Below are positions 16,070-25,935 of a stretch of 64,000 bases of DNA, piece after piece. The stretch is from NCBI GenBank assembly GCA_947455195.1, contig CANGMI010000001.1, positions 186,001 through 250,000 of the forward strand, written 5' to 3'. The DNA comes from Pseudomonadota bacterium. GTDB taxonomy: Bacteria; Pseudomonadota; Gammaproteobacteria; Burkholderiales; SG8-39. Under the pieces are notes generated by a model. That model ran no database searches. It had not been told where the DNA came from and saw only the letters and a program-made list of their open reading frames with translations. The position numbers and the translations under genes are program-made. How positions within the stretch are numbered: the stretch's first letter is position 1; every line of letters starts with the position of its first letter.

Positions 16070-18027
16070 GAAAGCACGCGCCGGCCGCCCGCGTGCAGCC
16101 AGCGCCCCTGCGCGCGGGCGGCCAGCGCGTCCTTCGCCGCCGAGAGCCCAAGGTCACAGGTGTCGGCGGCAGCCGCCTCGGGCATGACAGAAACCTCGAA
16201 GAGCTCGTCGCGCCTGAAGGCATGCACGAACATCGGCCTGCCCGGTCGGGTGCGCTGGACCTGCGCATCGAACGATGCGGCATTCACCCGCAACCCGTCG
16301 ATGGCCATGACGACATCACCCGGCGCGAGCCCGGCGCGTGCCGCCGCGCTCCCTGCAAGCACCGCAACCAATCGAGCCTCGCCCTCGGCGGCGAGGCGAA
16401 CGCCGATATCGACGCGCAGGGGCATCGATGCCTTGCGGGCCGAGCGAGCGCCAGCGAGGCGCCCGGCCGCTGCGGGCACCGAGACATGCCCGCCACGGTC
16501 CTTCGGGCCGGTGGCGGGCCGCCAGTGCAGCTCGACCCCTACGGTGGCGAGAAGGCGCTCGAGCGGCAGTTCTGCCGTTCCGTGCACCGCCTCGTCCAGC
16601 AGACGGCGCAGTCGTCGCGCCGCGCCGGGGCGAGCCTTCCCATCGACCTGATCCAGAACGGCCTGCTCGATGCCATCCTCGGGCACGCCAATGCCGGCAA
16701 GGCCGTGGCGCAACCAGAGCAGTCTCATCACATCGTCAAGCGAGCGCCGGCCTTGCGTCTCCTCGCGCAAGGCAAGGTCGATCGCGAGTGCCACAAGGCT
16801 TCCCTTGCCGTAGTAGCTCACGACCGCATCGGGGGCGCTCTCATCCTGACGGTAGTACTTGATCCAGGCATCGAAACTCGATTCGGCCACCGACTGCCGG
16901 GCGCGCGCGGGTGTGCGCCTCAGGGCAGTCAACGTTCCGGCAAGCGTCTCCAGATACTGCTCGCGCGTCAGGAGTCCGGTGCGAACCAGCATGAGGTCGT
17001 CGTAGTAGGACGTGAATCCTTCGAAGGCCCACAGGAGCGAGGTGTAATTCTCGGTACCCAGGTCAAAGGGCATGAATGCGGCGGGCCGGATGCGCTTCAC
17101 ATTCCAGGTGTGAAAGTACTCGTGACTCACCAATCCGAGGAACCCGCGGTAGCCAGCCCCGACCTCGGGCCGATCGCGCACCGGCAGATCATCACGCGCA
17201 CAGAGCAGTGCGGTCGAGGCGCGGTGCTCGAGCCCACCGTAACCGTCACCCACGGCCATCACCAGAAAGACATAACGACGCATCGGGGCTGGCCGACCGA
17301 AGAAGTCGATCTGCGCCTCGCAGATCATCTGCAGGTCGCGCGCCAGACGCGGCAGATCGGCCTGATGGCGGCCGGTGATCGCAATCTCGTGCGGAACGCC
17401 GGCTGCCCTGAACCGGGTGAGCGTGAAGGTGCCCATCTCGACCGGATGATCGATGAGTTCATCGTGGTCGACCGCCTTGTAGAGGCCGAACCCGTGTGGC
17501 TTCGCGCCCGCAGAGGTCATCGCGGTAGCAACACGCCAGTGGCGGTAGGCCGCTCCGGCGGGTGGGCGGATGTCGACCGTGCACGGGCGCGATGCCTGGC
17601 CGATGACACGCAGGAACACGCAGGCGCCGTTGAAGAAGCCATGCCCGGTGTCCAGATGCGCACCACGCACCGAGAGATCCCAGCCGTAGACCTGCATCGT
17701 GATCGAAAGCGGCCCCACGACCGGTGCGGCGCGCCAGGTGTGCTTGTCGAGCTTTGCAAGGCTCACCGCCCGGTTGCCGGCGCGTGCCTCGATGTGGCGC
17801 ACATGGCGGGCATATTCGCGCAGCATGTAGCTGCCCGGCGTCCAGGCGGCGAGCGCCAGGCGCTGCCCGTCGGGGTCCGGCTCCTCGACCGTACAGGTCA
17901 CTTCGAACAGATGATCTTCGGGGGAGAGCGGCACGATGGTGTAGCGGATGGTCGCGCCACACGTCGCCGTGTCGCCGCCGGACCTGTTGCGGTTGGGGGC
18001 ACGCGCCGCTACGCTTGAACGAGCCAT
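16066..18027 (-). CDS. M61 family metallopeptidase with PDZ domain
   Basis: 653 residues from the ATG at 18027, which has GGAGG 7 bases upstream; the TTG at 18054 is less likely. The zinc motif HEYFHTWN, with the usual following NVKRIRP, identifies a glycyl-aminopeptidase-like M61 enzyme. A C-terminal PDZ domain (AARAGLAPGDVVMAIDGLRV) lies around residues 555-640. There is no obvious signal peptide. It follows a Do-type protease gene by 13 bases and overlaps the phosphatase gene, forming a small proteolysis operon. Confidence 0.92.
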   Translation of the reverse strand: MARSSVAARAPNRNRSGGDTATCGATIRYTIVPLSPEDHLFEVTCTVEEPDPDGQRLALAAWTPGSYMLREYARHVRHIEARAGNRAVSLAKLDKHTWRAAPVVGPLSITMQVYGWDLSVRGAHLDTGHGFFNGACVFLRVIGQASRPCTVDIRPPAGAAYRHWRVATAMTSAGAKPHGFGLYKAVDHDELIDHPVEMGTFTLTRFRAAGVPHEIAITGRHQADLPRLARDLQMICEAQIDFFGRPAPMRRYVFLVMAVGDGYGGLEHRASTALLCARDDLPVRDRPEVGAGYRGFLGLVSHEYFHTWNVKRIRPAAFMPFDLGTENYTSLLWAFEGFTSYYDDLMLVRTGLLTREQYLETLAGTLTALRRTPARARQSVAESSFDAWIKYYRQDESAPDAVVSYYGKGSLVALAIDLALREETQGRRSLDDVMRLLWLRHGLAGIGVPEDGIEQAVLDQVDGKARPGAARRLRRLLDEAVHGTAELPLERLLATVGVELHWRPATGPKDRGGHVSVPAAAGRLAGARSARKASMPLRVDIGVRLAAEGEARLVAVLAGSAAARAGLAPGDVVMAIDGLRVNAASFDAQVQRTRPGRPMFVHAFRRDELFEVSVMPEAAAADTCDLGLSAAKDALAARAQGRWLHAGGRRVLS

Positions 18028-18040
18028 CGAAAACCTCCGG

Positions 18041-19417
18041 TCAGGGCAGGACAAGGCTGATGCGACTGTCGCCGCGCAGCAGACCCAGACGCCAGGGGCG
18101 CCCGCCCCCCTTCAGCGCCTGAAGAAACGCTTGCACGTCCCGCACGCGGCGCCGGTTGACGCTCAGCACGAGATCACCGGACCGCAAGCCGGCGCGCCAG
18201 GCTTCGCTGCCCCGCTCCACCGTGACCAGCGCCGCCCCCTGGACGAACCCATGGCCCGGCATGCCCGGCTCGAGATTGCCCACCCGGGCCCCGACGAGTT
18301 CGGGCACTGGCTCGTCCCCGAGCGCAATCGCCGCACCGGCCTCGCCGACACGCAGCGCAATGTGGAGCGAGCGCATCTCGCGGTAGACCCGCAGATCGAC
18401 CGACTCGCCGACCGGTACCAGACCGACTCGGTTGCGCAAGTCGGTCGAGGATCGGATCGGTCGGGCATTCATCGACACGATGACATCGTGCACGCGCAAA
18501 CCGGCCTGCTCGGCAGGAGACCCTCGCTCGACCTGAGTGACGAGCGCCCCCTCGGTGACGGGAAGGCGCTGATCGCGGGCCATGTCTGGCGTGATGTCGG
18601 CGCCGGCCAGCCCGATACGGCCACGGCGCACCTCGCCAAAGCGCAGCAACTGATCGACGACCGCATTCATCATGGCGGTCGGGATGGCAAAACCGATACC
18701 CACGTTGCCCTCGGTCGGACCGATGATCGCGGTGTTGATGCCCATGAGCTCGCCCTTCAGACCGACAAGTGCCCCGCCGGAGTTGCCCGGATTGATCGAA
18801 GCGTCGGTCTGAATGAAGTCTTCATAGCCCTCGATGCCAAGACCGGTGCGCCCCAAGGCACTGACGATGCCCGAGGTGACCGTCTGTCCGATGCCGAACG
18901 GGTTGCCGATGGCCACCACGAAATCGCCCACATTCAGGGCATCGGAGTCGCCGATGCGCACGGCACTCAGGCGCTCGGGCGGTACCCGCAACAGGGAGAT
19001 GTCGGTGGCCGGATCGGCACCCACCAGCGTTGCCCTCAACTGGCGATGATCCTTCAGGATGACCAGGATCGCCTGGGCATTCTCGATGACATGGTTGTTC
19101 GTGACGACCAGTCCGCGCGCGGCATCGATGATCACGCCCGACCCGACCGCCGATTCACGCTCCGCGAGTGCCTCGCTCGCGGACTCGGACCCTCCGAACA
19201 GACGCCGCAGGAATGAATCTCGCAGGAACGAATTGCCCGAACTGCGCCGCCGCTCGACCACCGAGATATTCACCACGCCGGGCGTGACGCGGGCGAGCAT
19301 GGGCGCGAGCGTGGGCACCTGACGGGTATCGACCGGCATGCCGGCCTGCGCGTGCACCGCGGGAAATACCAGAACGACCAGCACCCACGGGGCCGCGCGT
19401 CGCGCCAGACAGCGCAT
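18041..19417 (-). CDS. Do-family periplasmic serine protease/chaperone
   Basis: 458 residues from the ATG at 19417. A longer frame exists upstream but it runs through the MocA-like gene and is rejected. Residues 1-23 are a signal peptide (cleaving near VHAQA). The triad is His109 (TNNHV), Asp139 (DPATDI) and Ser213 (NPGNSGG). Two PDZ domains follow, with GSPAEQAGLRVHDVIV and EAWRAGLRSGDLVLSV. This is the DegP/DegQ/MucD architecture for envelope protein quality control; which orthologue it is cannot be fixed here. Confidence 0.95.
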   Translation of the reverse strand: MRCLARRAAPWVLVVLVFPAVHAQAGMPVDTRQVPTLAPMLARVTPGVVNISVVERRRSSGNSFLRDSFLRRLFGGSESASEALAERESAVGSGVIIDAARGLVVTNNHVIENAQAILVILKDHRQLRATLVGADPATDISLLRVPPERLSAVRIGDSDALNVGDFVVAIGNPFGIGQTVTSGIVSALGRTGLGIEGYEDFIQTDASINPGNSGGALVGLKGELMGINTAIIGPTEGNVGIGFAIPTAMMNAVVDQLLRFGEVRRGRIGLAGADITPDMARDQRLPVTEGALVTQVERGSPAEQAGLRVHDVIVSMNARPIRSSTDLRNRVGLVPVGESVDLRVYREMRSLHIALRVGEAGAAIALGDEPVPELVGARVGNLEPGMPGHGFVQGAALVTVERGSEAWRAGLRSGDLVLSVNRRRVRDVQAFLQALKGGGRPWRLGLLRGDSRISLVLP

Positions 19418-19526
19418 CCACTCGCGCGAAGCTGCGGTGGCAGGGTCGCGCCGTGCGGGCGGCGCAGGCCTGCCTGACCCGGGGCCCGGGCATGGGTCTG
19501 CCTGCGCGACCTGACCCGCCGCCCGT

Positions 19527-20144
19527 TCAGCGCCCAACCGCGACTCCTGGCGCCGACGGTTCGCCACTGCCGGGCAGATCACCGGGCACATCGATGTCAC
19601 GCACGACACCGGGGTCATCGAGTTCCAGCGCATCGATGCCGTCACGCCGAATGATGTCGCGCGCGCCCTGATCAGCCGACAATGTCGCGAGTTCATGCCG
19701 GTACAGGGCAGGCAGCCCGACCGGATGTCCCCGCTCGCCCTTGAATGCCGGCGCGAGCGGGCGTCGCGCCTGCACGACCCCCGCAGCCACGGCCCGGATG
19801 GAATCGATATGGATGAAAGGCATGTCGGCGAGCGCAACCACGAAACCGCCCACCGGCGCGTGGCCCAGGGCGCGTACGGCATGGGCGAGGCTGGCACCCA
19901 TCCCGTCGGCGGCCCGCGGGCAGACGAGAACCTCCAGACCTTCGGCGATCAATGCCTGCTCGAGTGCGGGTACCCCGGGCCGAACCACCGCAATCGCACG
20001 CGGCAATGCTGCCTTGAGCGCACGGGCTGACCGCGCCGCCACCGGATCCCCATCGGGGAGCCTGGCGAGGAGCTTGTTGGCACCAAAGCGGGTGGAGAAG
20101 CCGGCAGCCAGCAGAATGCCGACCACCGGGCCATCAGCGCTCAT
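19527..20144 (-). CDS. MobA/MocA-like molybdenum cofactor nucleotidyltransferase
   Basis: 205 residues. The N-terminal nucleotide-binding motif GILLAAGFSTRFGANKLL is the signature of this family, with ALADMPFI as the metal-binding stretch and GHPVGLP further on. Family members attach CMP or GMP to molybdopterin. Its place 24 bases after xdhC, and the lack of a bis-MGD enzyme here, favour the MocA type (cytosine dinucleotide), which serves xanthine-oxidase-family enzymes such as those at 25426-37475. Confidence 0.88.
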   Translation of the reverse strand: MSADGPVVGILLAAGFSTRFGANKLLARLPDGDPVAARSARALKAALPRAIAVVRPGVPALEQALIAEGLEVLVCPRAADGMGASLAHAVRALGHAPVGGFVVALADMPFIHIDSIRAVAAGVVQARRPLAPAFKGERGHPVGLPALYRHELATLSADQGARDIIRRDGIDALELDDPGVVRDIDVPGDLPGSGEPSAPGVAVGR

Positions 20145-20168
20145 GGAGGGTGGGCGCGCCTGGGCCGG

Positions 20169-21176
20169 TCAGGCCTGAGGTACCGCACAGCCCGCCGTGA
20201 TGCCGGTCTTGGGCGGTGGCACCAGCGCCGGAATCTGGACGCCGCGACGCACCGCCGTCATTTCGGCAACGATCGAGAGCGCAATTTCGGGCGGTGTACG
20301 ACTCCCGAGCTTGAGGCCCACGGGGCCGTGCAGCCGATCGATTTCGGCCGGCGACAGATCGAATTCGGCCAGTCGCAGGCGACGCGAGTCGTTGTTGCGC
20401 TGCGACCCCAGCGCACCGACATAGAATGCCGGCGACTTCAACGCTTCAATCAGCGCGAGGTCGTCGAGCTTGGGGTCGTGGGTCAGCGCAACCACGGCCG
20501 TATGCGCATCGGGGTTCATCCCGATGACGACGTCATCGGGCATCTCGCGCGTCAGGGTCGTGCCGGGCACATCCCACCCGCTGGCGTACTCCTCGCGCGG
20601 GTCGATCACGGTGACGTGGTAGTCGAGCGCCTGGGCCATCTGGGCCAGATACCGCGACAACTGACCGGCACCCACCATCACCAGGCGCCAGCGCGGCCCG
20701 TGAATGCTGGTGAGCACCTTGCCGTCGTAGCTCAATTCGTCAACACTCTTGCCTGCTTCAAGCGTGACCGCACCGGTTTCCATGTCGAGCTTTCGGGCCA
20801 CCAGTTCATGCCGCTCGACCGTCTCGAGCAATTCGGCCAGACGCGACTCGCCAGTCACCGGCTCGAGCACCAGTTCGAGCGTGCCACCACACGGCAGCCC
20901 GTATCGATCGGCCTGCTCCTTGGTGACTCCATAGACCGCCTCAGCGGGCTTTTCGCTCGCAATCGCAGCGCTCTTCACACGATCGATCAGGTCGTCCTCG
21001 ACGCAACCACCCGAGACGGAACCCACCACCTGCCCATCGCCCCGGATGGCCAGCATGGCACCGATCGGCCGCGGCGCCGAGCCCCATGTCCGGACGACGG
21101 TGGCAAGAGTGGCCCGATGACCGGCTGCCTGCCAGGCCACGGCACTGCGCAGCACCTCGAGATCAACGCTATCCAT
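20169..21176 (-). CDS. XdhC/CoxI family molybdenum hydroxylase maturation protein
   Basis: 335 residues. The N-terminal XdhC domain shows RTWGSAPRPIGAMLAI and GSVSGGCVE; the C-terminal Rossmann-like domain shows VMVGAGQLSRYLAQMA and ALGSQRNN. XdhC proteins bind the molybdenum cofactor, promote its sulfuration and insert it into xanthine-dehydrogenase-family enzymes. It is the promoter-proximal partner of the MocA-like gene. The target enzymes are probably the molybdenum hydroxylases encoded 4-16 kb to the right. Confidence 0.92.
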   Translation of the reverse strand: MDSVDLEVLRSAVAWQAAGHRATLATVVRTWGSAPRPIGAMLAIRGDGQVVGSVSGGCVEDDLIDRVKSAAIASEKPAEAVYGVTKEQADRYGLPCGGTLELVLEPVTGESRLAELLETVERHELVARKLDMETGAVTLEAGKSVDELSYDGKVLTSIHGPRWRLVMVGAGQLSRYLAQMAQALDYHVTVIDPREEYASGWDVPGTTLTREMPDDVVIGMNPDAHTAVVALTHDPKLDDLALIEALKSPAFYVGALGSQRNNDSRRLRLAEFDLSPAEIDRLHGPVGLKLGSRTPPEIALSIVAEMTAVRRGVQIPALVPPPKTGITAGCAVPQA

Positions 21177-21295
21177 GATGACGCCTGCCTGTGGAAGAGT
21201 GGGTCTGCAAGCCTAGTACCCCAGGGCAACGAGGTCAAGCCGCGTGCCCGCACCGGGAACGCCGCGCGGCGACGCCCAGTGCCTGTCGACCCGTG

Positions 21296-22696
21296 TCAGG
21301 TATCCGCGGGCGGCGGCACCGGGTCGCGCATGGTGACGAACTCCTCGGCCGCGGTGGGGTGAATGCCCAGGGTGGCATCGAACTGCGCCTTGGTCGCCCC
21401 GCAGGTGAGTGCAACCGCGAAACCCTGCACGATCTCGCCGGCCTCGGGCCCCACCATGTGCACGCCGAGGACGCGATCGGTGACCGCATCGACCACCAGT
21501 TTCATCAGGACTCGACCGCCCGTGCGAGCGAGTTGCTCGCGCAGCGGCGTGAAGGTCGAGCGATAGATCCGCACATCACCATGGCGCTCGCGTGCCTCGC
21601 CCTCGGTCAGACCCACGGTGGCGACATTGGGGTGGCTGAAGACTGCCGTCGGGATGTTGTCGTAGCTCACGCTGCGCTCCCCCCGTCCGAAGAGACGATC
21701 AGCCACGAACATGCCCTCGGAGAGCGCAACCGGTGTGAGCTGCATGCGGTCGATGCAGTCGCCAATGGCATGAATCGACGGCACGCGCGTCTGGAAGAGG
21801 GCATCGACCCGCACGGCACCATGGGCCGCCAGTTCGACACCGGCTTCCTCGAGGCCCAGATCGAGCGTGTTGGGCAGCCGACCGGTGGCGTACAGCACGT
21901 CATCGCAGGGGATGGCATCGCCATTGTCGAGGGTCACCACCAGACGCCCTCCGTTGCCCTCGGCACCGCCACCGCTACCCGCGATGGCGATGGCGGCAAC
22001 CTGCCGCCCCAGACGAATGTCGACCCCGTGAACCCGCATCTGGTCGGCCAGAAACGGACCCACTTCAGCATCGAAATGGCGCAGCAACCGCTCGCCGCGA
22101 TGCACCAGGGTCGTTGCGACACCCAGCCCGTTGAAGATCGACGCAAACTCCACCGCAATGTAACCGCCCCCCACGACGAGCACCGAGCGCGGCAGTCGCT
22201 CGAGGTGGAAGGCTTCGTCCGAGGTGATCGAGTGCCCGGCACCCGGAATGTCGGGGCGCACGGCCCTCCCACCGGTGGCAACGAGAATGTGTCGGGCATG
22301 GACGAGTCGACCATCGACCTGCACTTCGTTCGGTCCTGCCACCCGAGCCCGCCCGCGCATGATCGTCACGCCGGCCCCGACGAGAAGTCGCTCGTACACC
22401 CCGTTGAGACGAGCGATCTCGACGTTCTTGTTGTTGCGCAAGGTGGCCCAGTCGAACACCGGCGCCGGGCCCGTCCAGCCAAATCCGCGCGCGCCAGCGA
22501 CATCGCCGGGGTGATGGGCGGCATAGGCGAACAGTTTCTTCGGGATGCAACCCAGATTGACGCAGGTCCCGCCCAGGGGACCCTGCTCGGCCACTGCAAC
22601 CCGCGCACCGCGCTGGGCAGCCCAACGGGCTGCGCGTACGCCACCGGAACCGGCACCGATCACGAAAAGGTCAAATTCGGGGTCGCTCTTGTCCAT
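21296..22696 (-). CDS. gor: glutathione-disulfide reductase
   Basis: 466 residues. The FAD-binding motif GAGSGGVRAARWAA and the redox-active disulfide GGTCVNLGCIPKKLFAY are both visible, as is the C-terminal HPTAAEEFVT with the active-site His and Glu of this disulfide reductase family. The central NADPH domain has VVGGGYIAVEFA. It regenerates reduced glutathione in the cytoplasm. The pattern resembles glutathione rather than mercuric or lipoamide reductases. It has no obvious operon partner. Confidence 0.94.
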   Translation of the reverse strand: MDKSDPEFDLFVIGAGSGGVRAARWAAQRGARVAVAEQGPLGGTCVNLGCIPKKLFAYAAHHPGDVAGARGFGWTGPAPVFDWATLRNNKNVEIARLNGVYERLLVGAGVTIMRGRARVAGPNEVQVDGRLVHARHILVATGGRAVRPDIPGAGHSITSDEAFHLERLPRSVLVVGGGYIAVEFASIFNGLGVATTLVHRGERLLRHFDAEVGPFLADQMRVHGVDIRLGRQVAAIAIAGSGGGAEGNGGRLVVTLDNGDAIPCDDVLYATGRLPNTLDLGLEEAGVELAAHGAVRVDALFQTRVPSIHAIGDCIDRMQLTPVALSEGMFVADRLFGRGERSVSYDNIPTAVFSHPNVATVGLTEGEARERHGDVRIYRSTFTPLREQLARTGGRVLMKLVVDAVTDRVLGVHMVGPEAGEIVQGFAVALTCGATKAQFDATLGIHPTAAEEFVTMRDPVPPPADT

Positions 22697-22791
22697 GCTG
22701 TGTCACCGCTCCTTGCGGGGCGAGGCGCACACGCTTCGTGAGCCGCCCTCGTCACCGATCCATTGCCCATCCACCGGAGATTACCCGTTTG

Positions 22792-24240
22792 TCAGGACCG
22801 CGCGACGCCCCGCGAGCGCCCCGACCGCGCGAGGCGCTCGAGCATGGCTCCCAGATGCAGAACGCGCATCTCGGCACCCGGCGGTGCCACGATCTGCATC
22901 GACAGGGGTAACCCATCGGGCGACTGCCCCCAGGGCACCGCCAGCGCAGGCACGCCGAGCAGGTTGGCCAGCGCGGTGAAGTCAGCCTGATTCACCGGCA
23001 CTGCCTCTCCATGTCTGAAGCTGGGCTGCGGAACAGTGGGCATCAGCAGCAGATCGACCGGCTCGAGCAGACCCTGCAAGCGGGCGCGCGCCTGGGCCAA
23101 TCGCCGATACACGCCCGCCACGCGGGTCGCGCTCTGTCGCGCCCCGAATTCGAGCATGGCGCGAAAGTCGGCGGAAAAGCCCTCGGGATCCTGTGCCAGT
23201 GCCTCGGCATGAATCGTGGCCCCCTCGATTTCACAGATGAGAAACCCATCGCGGCGCGTGCGCATCCAGTCGTGTCGGCCCATATCGATCGGCACGACAG
23301 ACACCCCGGCCCCGCGCAGTGCGTCGCAGGCCGCGACAAACGCGTCGATCACGCACGACTCGGGGCCCGCCGGCGACAGATCGCTGAGGAAACCCACTCG
23401 CAAGGGCACCCGTTCGGGGTCAAGTGCGCTGCCCACGGCAGGGTCGCCTGCGGGGGCAGCGATGCCACCCCAGCGTGGCGCCGGTTGAGCGAGAACCCCG
23501 TACAGGAGCGCGACATCGGCAACGTCGGGGGCAAGGATGCCCACATGGTCAAGCGTCCACGCCAGCGGCATCACGCCCTCGGTGGAGATCGCGCCAAAAC
23601 CGGGCTTGAATCCGGTGACCCCGCAGTAGGCCGCCGGCATTCGAACGGAACCCAAGGTGTCAGTTCCCAGAGCGGCCGCACAGAACCCGGCTGCCACGGC
23701 CGCTGCCGATCCACCACTCGACCCACCCGGCGTGAATCCCGGGCGCAAGGGGTTCTCGCAGCGACCGAACCAGGGATTGTCCGTGGTAGCCCCCAGGGCA
23801 CCTTCGTGCATGTTGAGCTTGCCCAGAATGATCGCACCGGCGGCCCGCAAGCGGGCCACGACGGGCGCATCCACTGCTGCGACGGCATCGCGGTAGTGGC
23901 CGATGCCACCCGAGGTCGGAAAACCGGCGACGTCGATATTGTCCTTCACCCCGACAGTGACGCCGGCCAGAGGCCCGCACGACTCGCCTGCCGCGAGGCG
24001 CTGATCGATGTCCTGCGCTGCTGCGAGGGCCCCTTCGCGATCGACGGCCACGAAGGCACGAATACGCGAATCGCGGGCATCGATGGCAGCAAGTGCTGCT
24101 GCAACGGTGGAAACCGCATCCGCCTGCCTGGCACGCAACGCGGCCAGGTGTTCGACCGGACCGACGAGGCGAGGCTGGCAGGACGGCACGGCGTCCGGGA
24201 CGCAAGACGGTGCGGCGGCCGGTGAGGAGGCCATGAGCAT
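22792..24240 (-). CDS. amidase signature family hydrolase
   Basis: 482 residues from the ATG at 24240 (another ATG at 24234 is equally usable). The Ser-cisSer-Lys triad is visible: Lys in VGVKDNIDVAG, Ser in GGSSGGSAAAVA, and the nucleophile in TDTLGSVRMPAAYCG. Amidases of this type hydrolyse small amides; the substrate is not determinable. It is divergent from the universal stress gene across a 165-base region that carries an FNR-type box. Confidence 0.9.
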   Translation of the reverse strand: MLMASSPAAAPSCVPDAVPSCQPRLVGPVEHLAALRARQADAVSTVAAALAAIDARDSRIRAFVAVDREGALAAAQDIDQRLAAGESCGPLAGVTVGVKDNIDVAGFPTSGGIGHYRDAVAAVDAPVVARLRAAGAIILGKLNMHEGALGATTDNPWFGRCENPLRPGFTPGGSSGGSAAAVAAGFCAAALGTDTLGSVRMPAAYCGVTGFKPGFGAISTEGVMPLAWTLDHVGILAPDVADVALLYGVLAQPAPRWGGIAAPAGDPAVGSALDPERVPLRVGFLSDLSPAGPESCVIDAFVAACDALRGAGVSVVPIDMGRHDWMRTRRDGFLICEIEGATIHAEALAQDPEGFSADFRAMLEFGARQSATRVAGVYRRLAQARARLQGLLEPVDLLLMPTVPQPSFRHGEAVPVNQADFTALANLLGVPALAVPWGQSPDGLPLSMQIVAPPGAEMRVLHLGAMLERLARSGRSRGVARS

Positions 24241-24307
24241 GGGGCTTTCGTTAACGGCACGAGGACAGTCGCAGCATTCTAGCAGCCTGCAGAAACCCGG
24301 CGATTGT

Positions 24308-24321
24308 TTGATCTCCATCAA
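24308..24321. promoter_or_regulatory. FNR/ANR-type box
   Basis: TTGATCTCCATCAA is a perfect match to the palindromic FNR/ANR consensus TTGAT-N4-ATCAA. Its centre at 24314.5 would place a class II start site near 24356, with a GACGAT -10-like hexamer at 24343-24348, about 50 bases before the universal stress gene. It predicts induction under low oxygen for that gene. It also lies about 70 bases upstream of the divergent amidase start. Confidence 0.7.
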
Positions 24322-24405
24322 TCAAGGCGGCGCCGGCGCTGCGACGATCGGCCTGCAAGACTTGACCATGAACTGGAAACGGTAACGGCCTCAGGGGGCA
24401 ACGCA

Positions 24406-25269
24406 ATGAGCTACAAGACCATTCTGGTACACGTTGATCATGACCGACGCGCGGCCGTGCGTATCCAGGCGGCGGCCGACATTGCCCGCCGGTTCGGGGC
24501 TCACCTGGTGGGATTGCATGCCACCAGCCCGACGCGCATTCCGAACTACGTGCGATCGGAACTGGTGGCCGAGCTCATCGCCCATGAACGGGCGGCCCGA
24601 CGCGCCCTCGATGTCGACCTGGGCCAGCAGTTCGATCAGATCGCCACCCGTGCCGGAGTGGACAGTCGCGAGTGGCGCCTGTCGGACCATGATCCGGTCG
24701 ATGCGCTGACACTGCATGGGCGCTACGCCGATCTGCTCGTCCTCGGCCAGAACGATCCCGAAGAGGACAATGCCTGGCTGAATGCCGAGGTCGCAGAGCA
24801 GGTCGCCCTGCAGGGAGGCCGACCCGTCCTCGTGATTCCGTATGCGGGCGACCTTCCGGACATCGGCAAGCGCGTGCTTCTCGGCTGGAACGCGAGCCGC
24901 GAAGCCACGCGCGCCATGACCGATGCCCTGCCGCTCCTGGAGAAGGCCGAACGGGTGATTCTCCTCACCGTGAACGCCGACGCCAGCCGGCGAAGCAGCG
25001 GCGGGCCTCACACCGGCTCGCACGGTGACCTGCCGGGCGCCGACTGCGCGCTCTATCTCGCGCGGCACGGCGTCCAGGTGGAAGCCAGCCACGATCCGGG
25101 CGTGGACATCGACACCGGCAACTATCTTCTTTCGCGCGCCACCGACCTCGAAGCCGACCTGCTGGTCATGGGCGCCTGGGGCCACGCACGCCTGCGCGAA
25201 CTGATCCTGGGCGGCGTCACCCGCACGCTCATGCAGCACATGACCCTGCCGGTGCTGCTGTCGCACTGA
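24406..25269 (+). CDS. universal stress protein, tandem UspA type
   Basis: 287 residues from the ATG at 24406, preceded by a strong AGGGGG. The N-terminal UspA half starts KTILVHVDHDRRA; the C-terminal half ends with GAWGHARLRELILGGVTRTLM, resembling the G-2x-G-9x-G nucleotide loop. Length about twice a single Usp domain fits the tandem class. Such proteins support survival in stress, often under oxygen limitation, consistent with the FNR/ANR box 85 bases upstream. Confidence 0.9.
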   Translation: MSYKTILVHVDHDRRAAVRIQAAADIARRFGAHLVGLHATSPTRIPNYVRSELVAELIAHERAARRALDVDLGQQFDQIATRAGVDSREWRLSDHDPVDALTLHGRYADLLVLGQNDPEEDNAWLNAEVAEQVALQGGRPVLVIPYAGDLPDIGKRVLLGWNASREATRAMTDALPLLEKAERVILLTVNADASRRSSGGPHTGSHGDLPGADCALYLARHGVQVEASHDPGVDIDTGNYLLSRATDLEADLLVMGAWGHARLRELILGGVTRTLMQHMTLPVLLSH

Positions 25270-25288
25270 GCACGGCACCGTCCTGAGG

Positions 25289-25317
25289 TTGCCTCGCGCG
25301 AGGGGCTGGGCTAGGAT
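25289..25317 (+). promoter_or_regulatory. sigma-70-like promoter for the molybdenum hydroxylase genes
   Basis: TTGCCT (25289-25294) and TAGGAT (25312-25317) are separated by exactly 17 bases, about 110 bases before the small subunit gene. It would drive the three-gene run at 25426-29159. The call rests on sequence match only. Confidence 0.4.
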
Positions 25318-25425
25318 GCCTGTCAAACACGGCCGGTCCCACCCGCTCCCTGTCCGCCGGACACCCGCGAGCCGGGCAAGGCGACCGGCATCCAGCCCGC
25401 TCAGGCATGTCCCGAAGGAGGTCGC

Positions 25426-25896
25426 ATGACAGTCAAGGTATCGATGACAGTGAACGGCAAGCCGGCAGCTGCCGAGGTCGAGGAACGCACCCTGCTGGTC
25501 ACCTTTATCCGCGAGAGCCTGCGGCTCACCGGCACTCACGTGGGCTGCGACACGGCGCAATGCGGCGCCTGCACCATCCATGTCAACGGGCAGGCCATGA
25601 AGAGCTGCAACATGCTCGCGATGCAGGCTGAGGGCAAGTCGATCACCACCATCGAAGGCATTGCCGCGGCGGATGGCACCCTGCACCCGATGCAGGAAGC
25701 CTTTCGCCAGAACCATGGACTGCAGTGCGGCTTCTGCACCCCGGGCATGGTGATGAGCGCCATCGACATGCTCAACCATTACCCCGATCCGGACGAAGCC
25801 ACCATCCGTGCCGAGCTCGACGGGAACCTGTGCCGTTGCACCGGGTATCACAATATCGTCAAGTCGATTCAGGCAGCTGCGAAGACGATGCGCTGA
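25426..25896 (+). CDS. molybdenum hydroxylase small subunit, [2Fe-2S] protein
   Basis: 156 residues with an AAGGAGG ribosome site. The plant-type [2Fe-2S] cluster motif is CDTAQCGAC with a fourth Cys in KSCN. The second, helical cluster has CGFCTPG and CRCTGYHN. It is the electron-transfer subunit of the xanthine oxidase/CO dehydrogenase family. It is first in a small-large-medium gene run (39 bases before the large subunit), so it forms a complex with the next two products. Confidence 0.95.
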   Translation: MTVKVSMTVNGKPAAAEVEERTLLVTFIRESLRLTGTHVGCDTAQCGACTIHVNGQAMKSCNMLAMQAEGKSITTIEGIAAADGTLHPMQEAFRQNHGLQCGFCTPGMVMSAIDMLNHYPDPDEATIRAELDGNLCRCTGYHNIVKSIQAAAKTMR

Positions 25897-25935
25897 GGGC
25901 GGACCACCGCCCCGGCAACGACCCAGGAGACTCCC

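Noticed and set aside
19418-19897. 160-residue N-terminal extension of the Do-type protease
   Set aside because: The extension is antisense-like sequence overlapping the MocA-like gene in another frame; the ATG at 19417 directly precedes a signal peptide.
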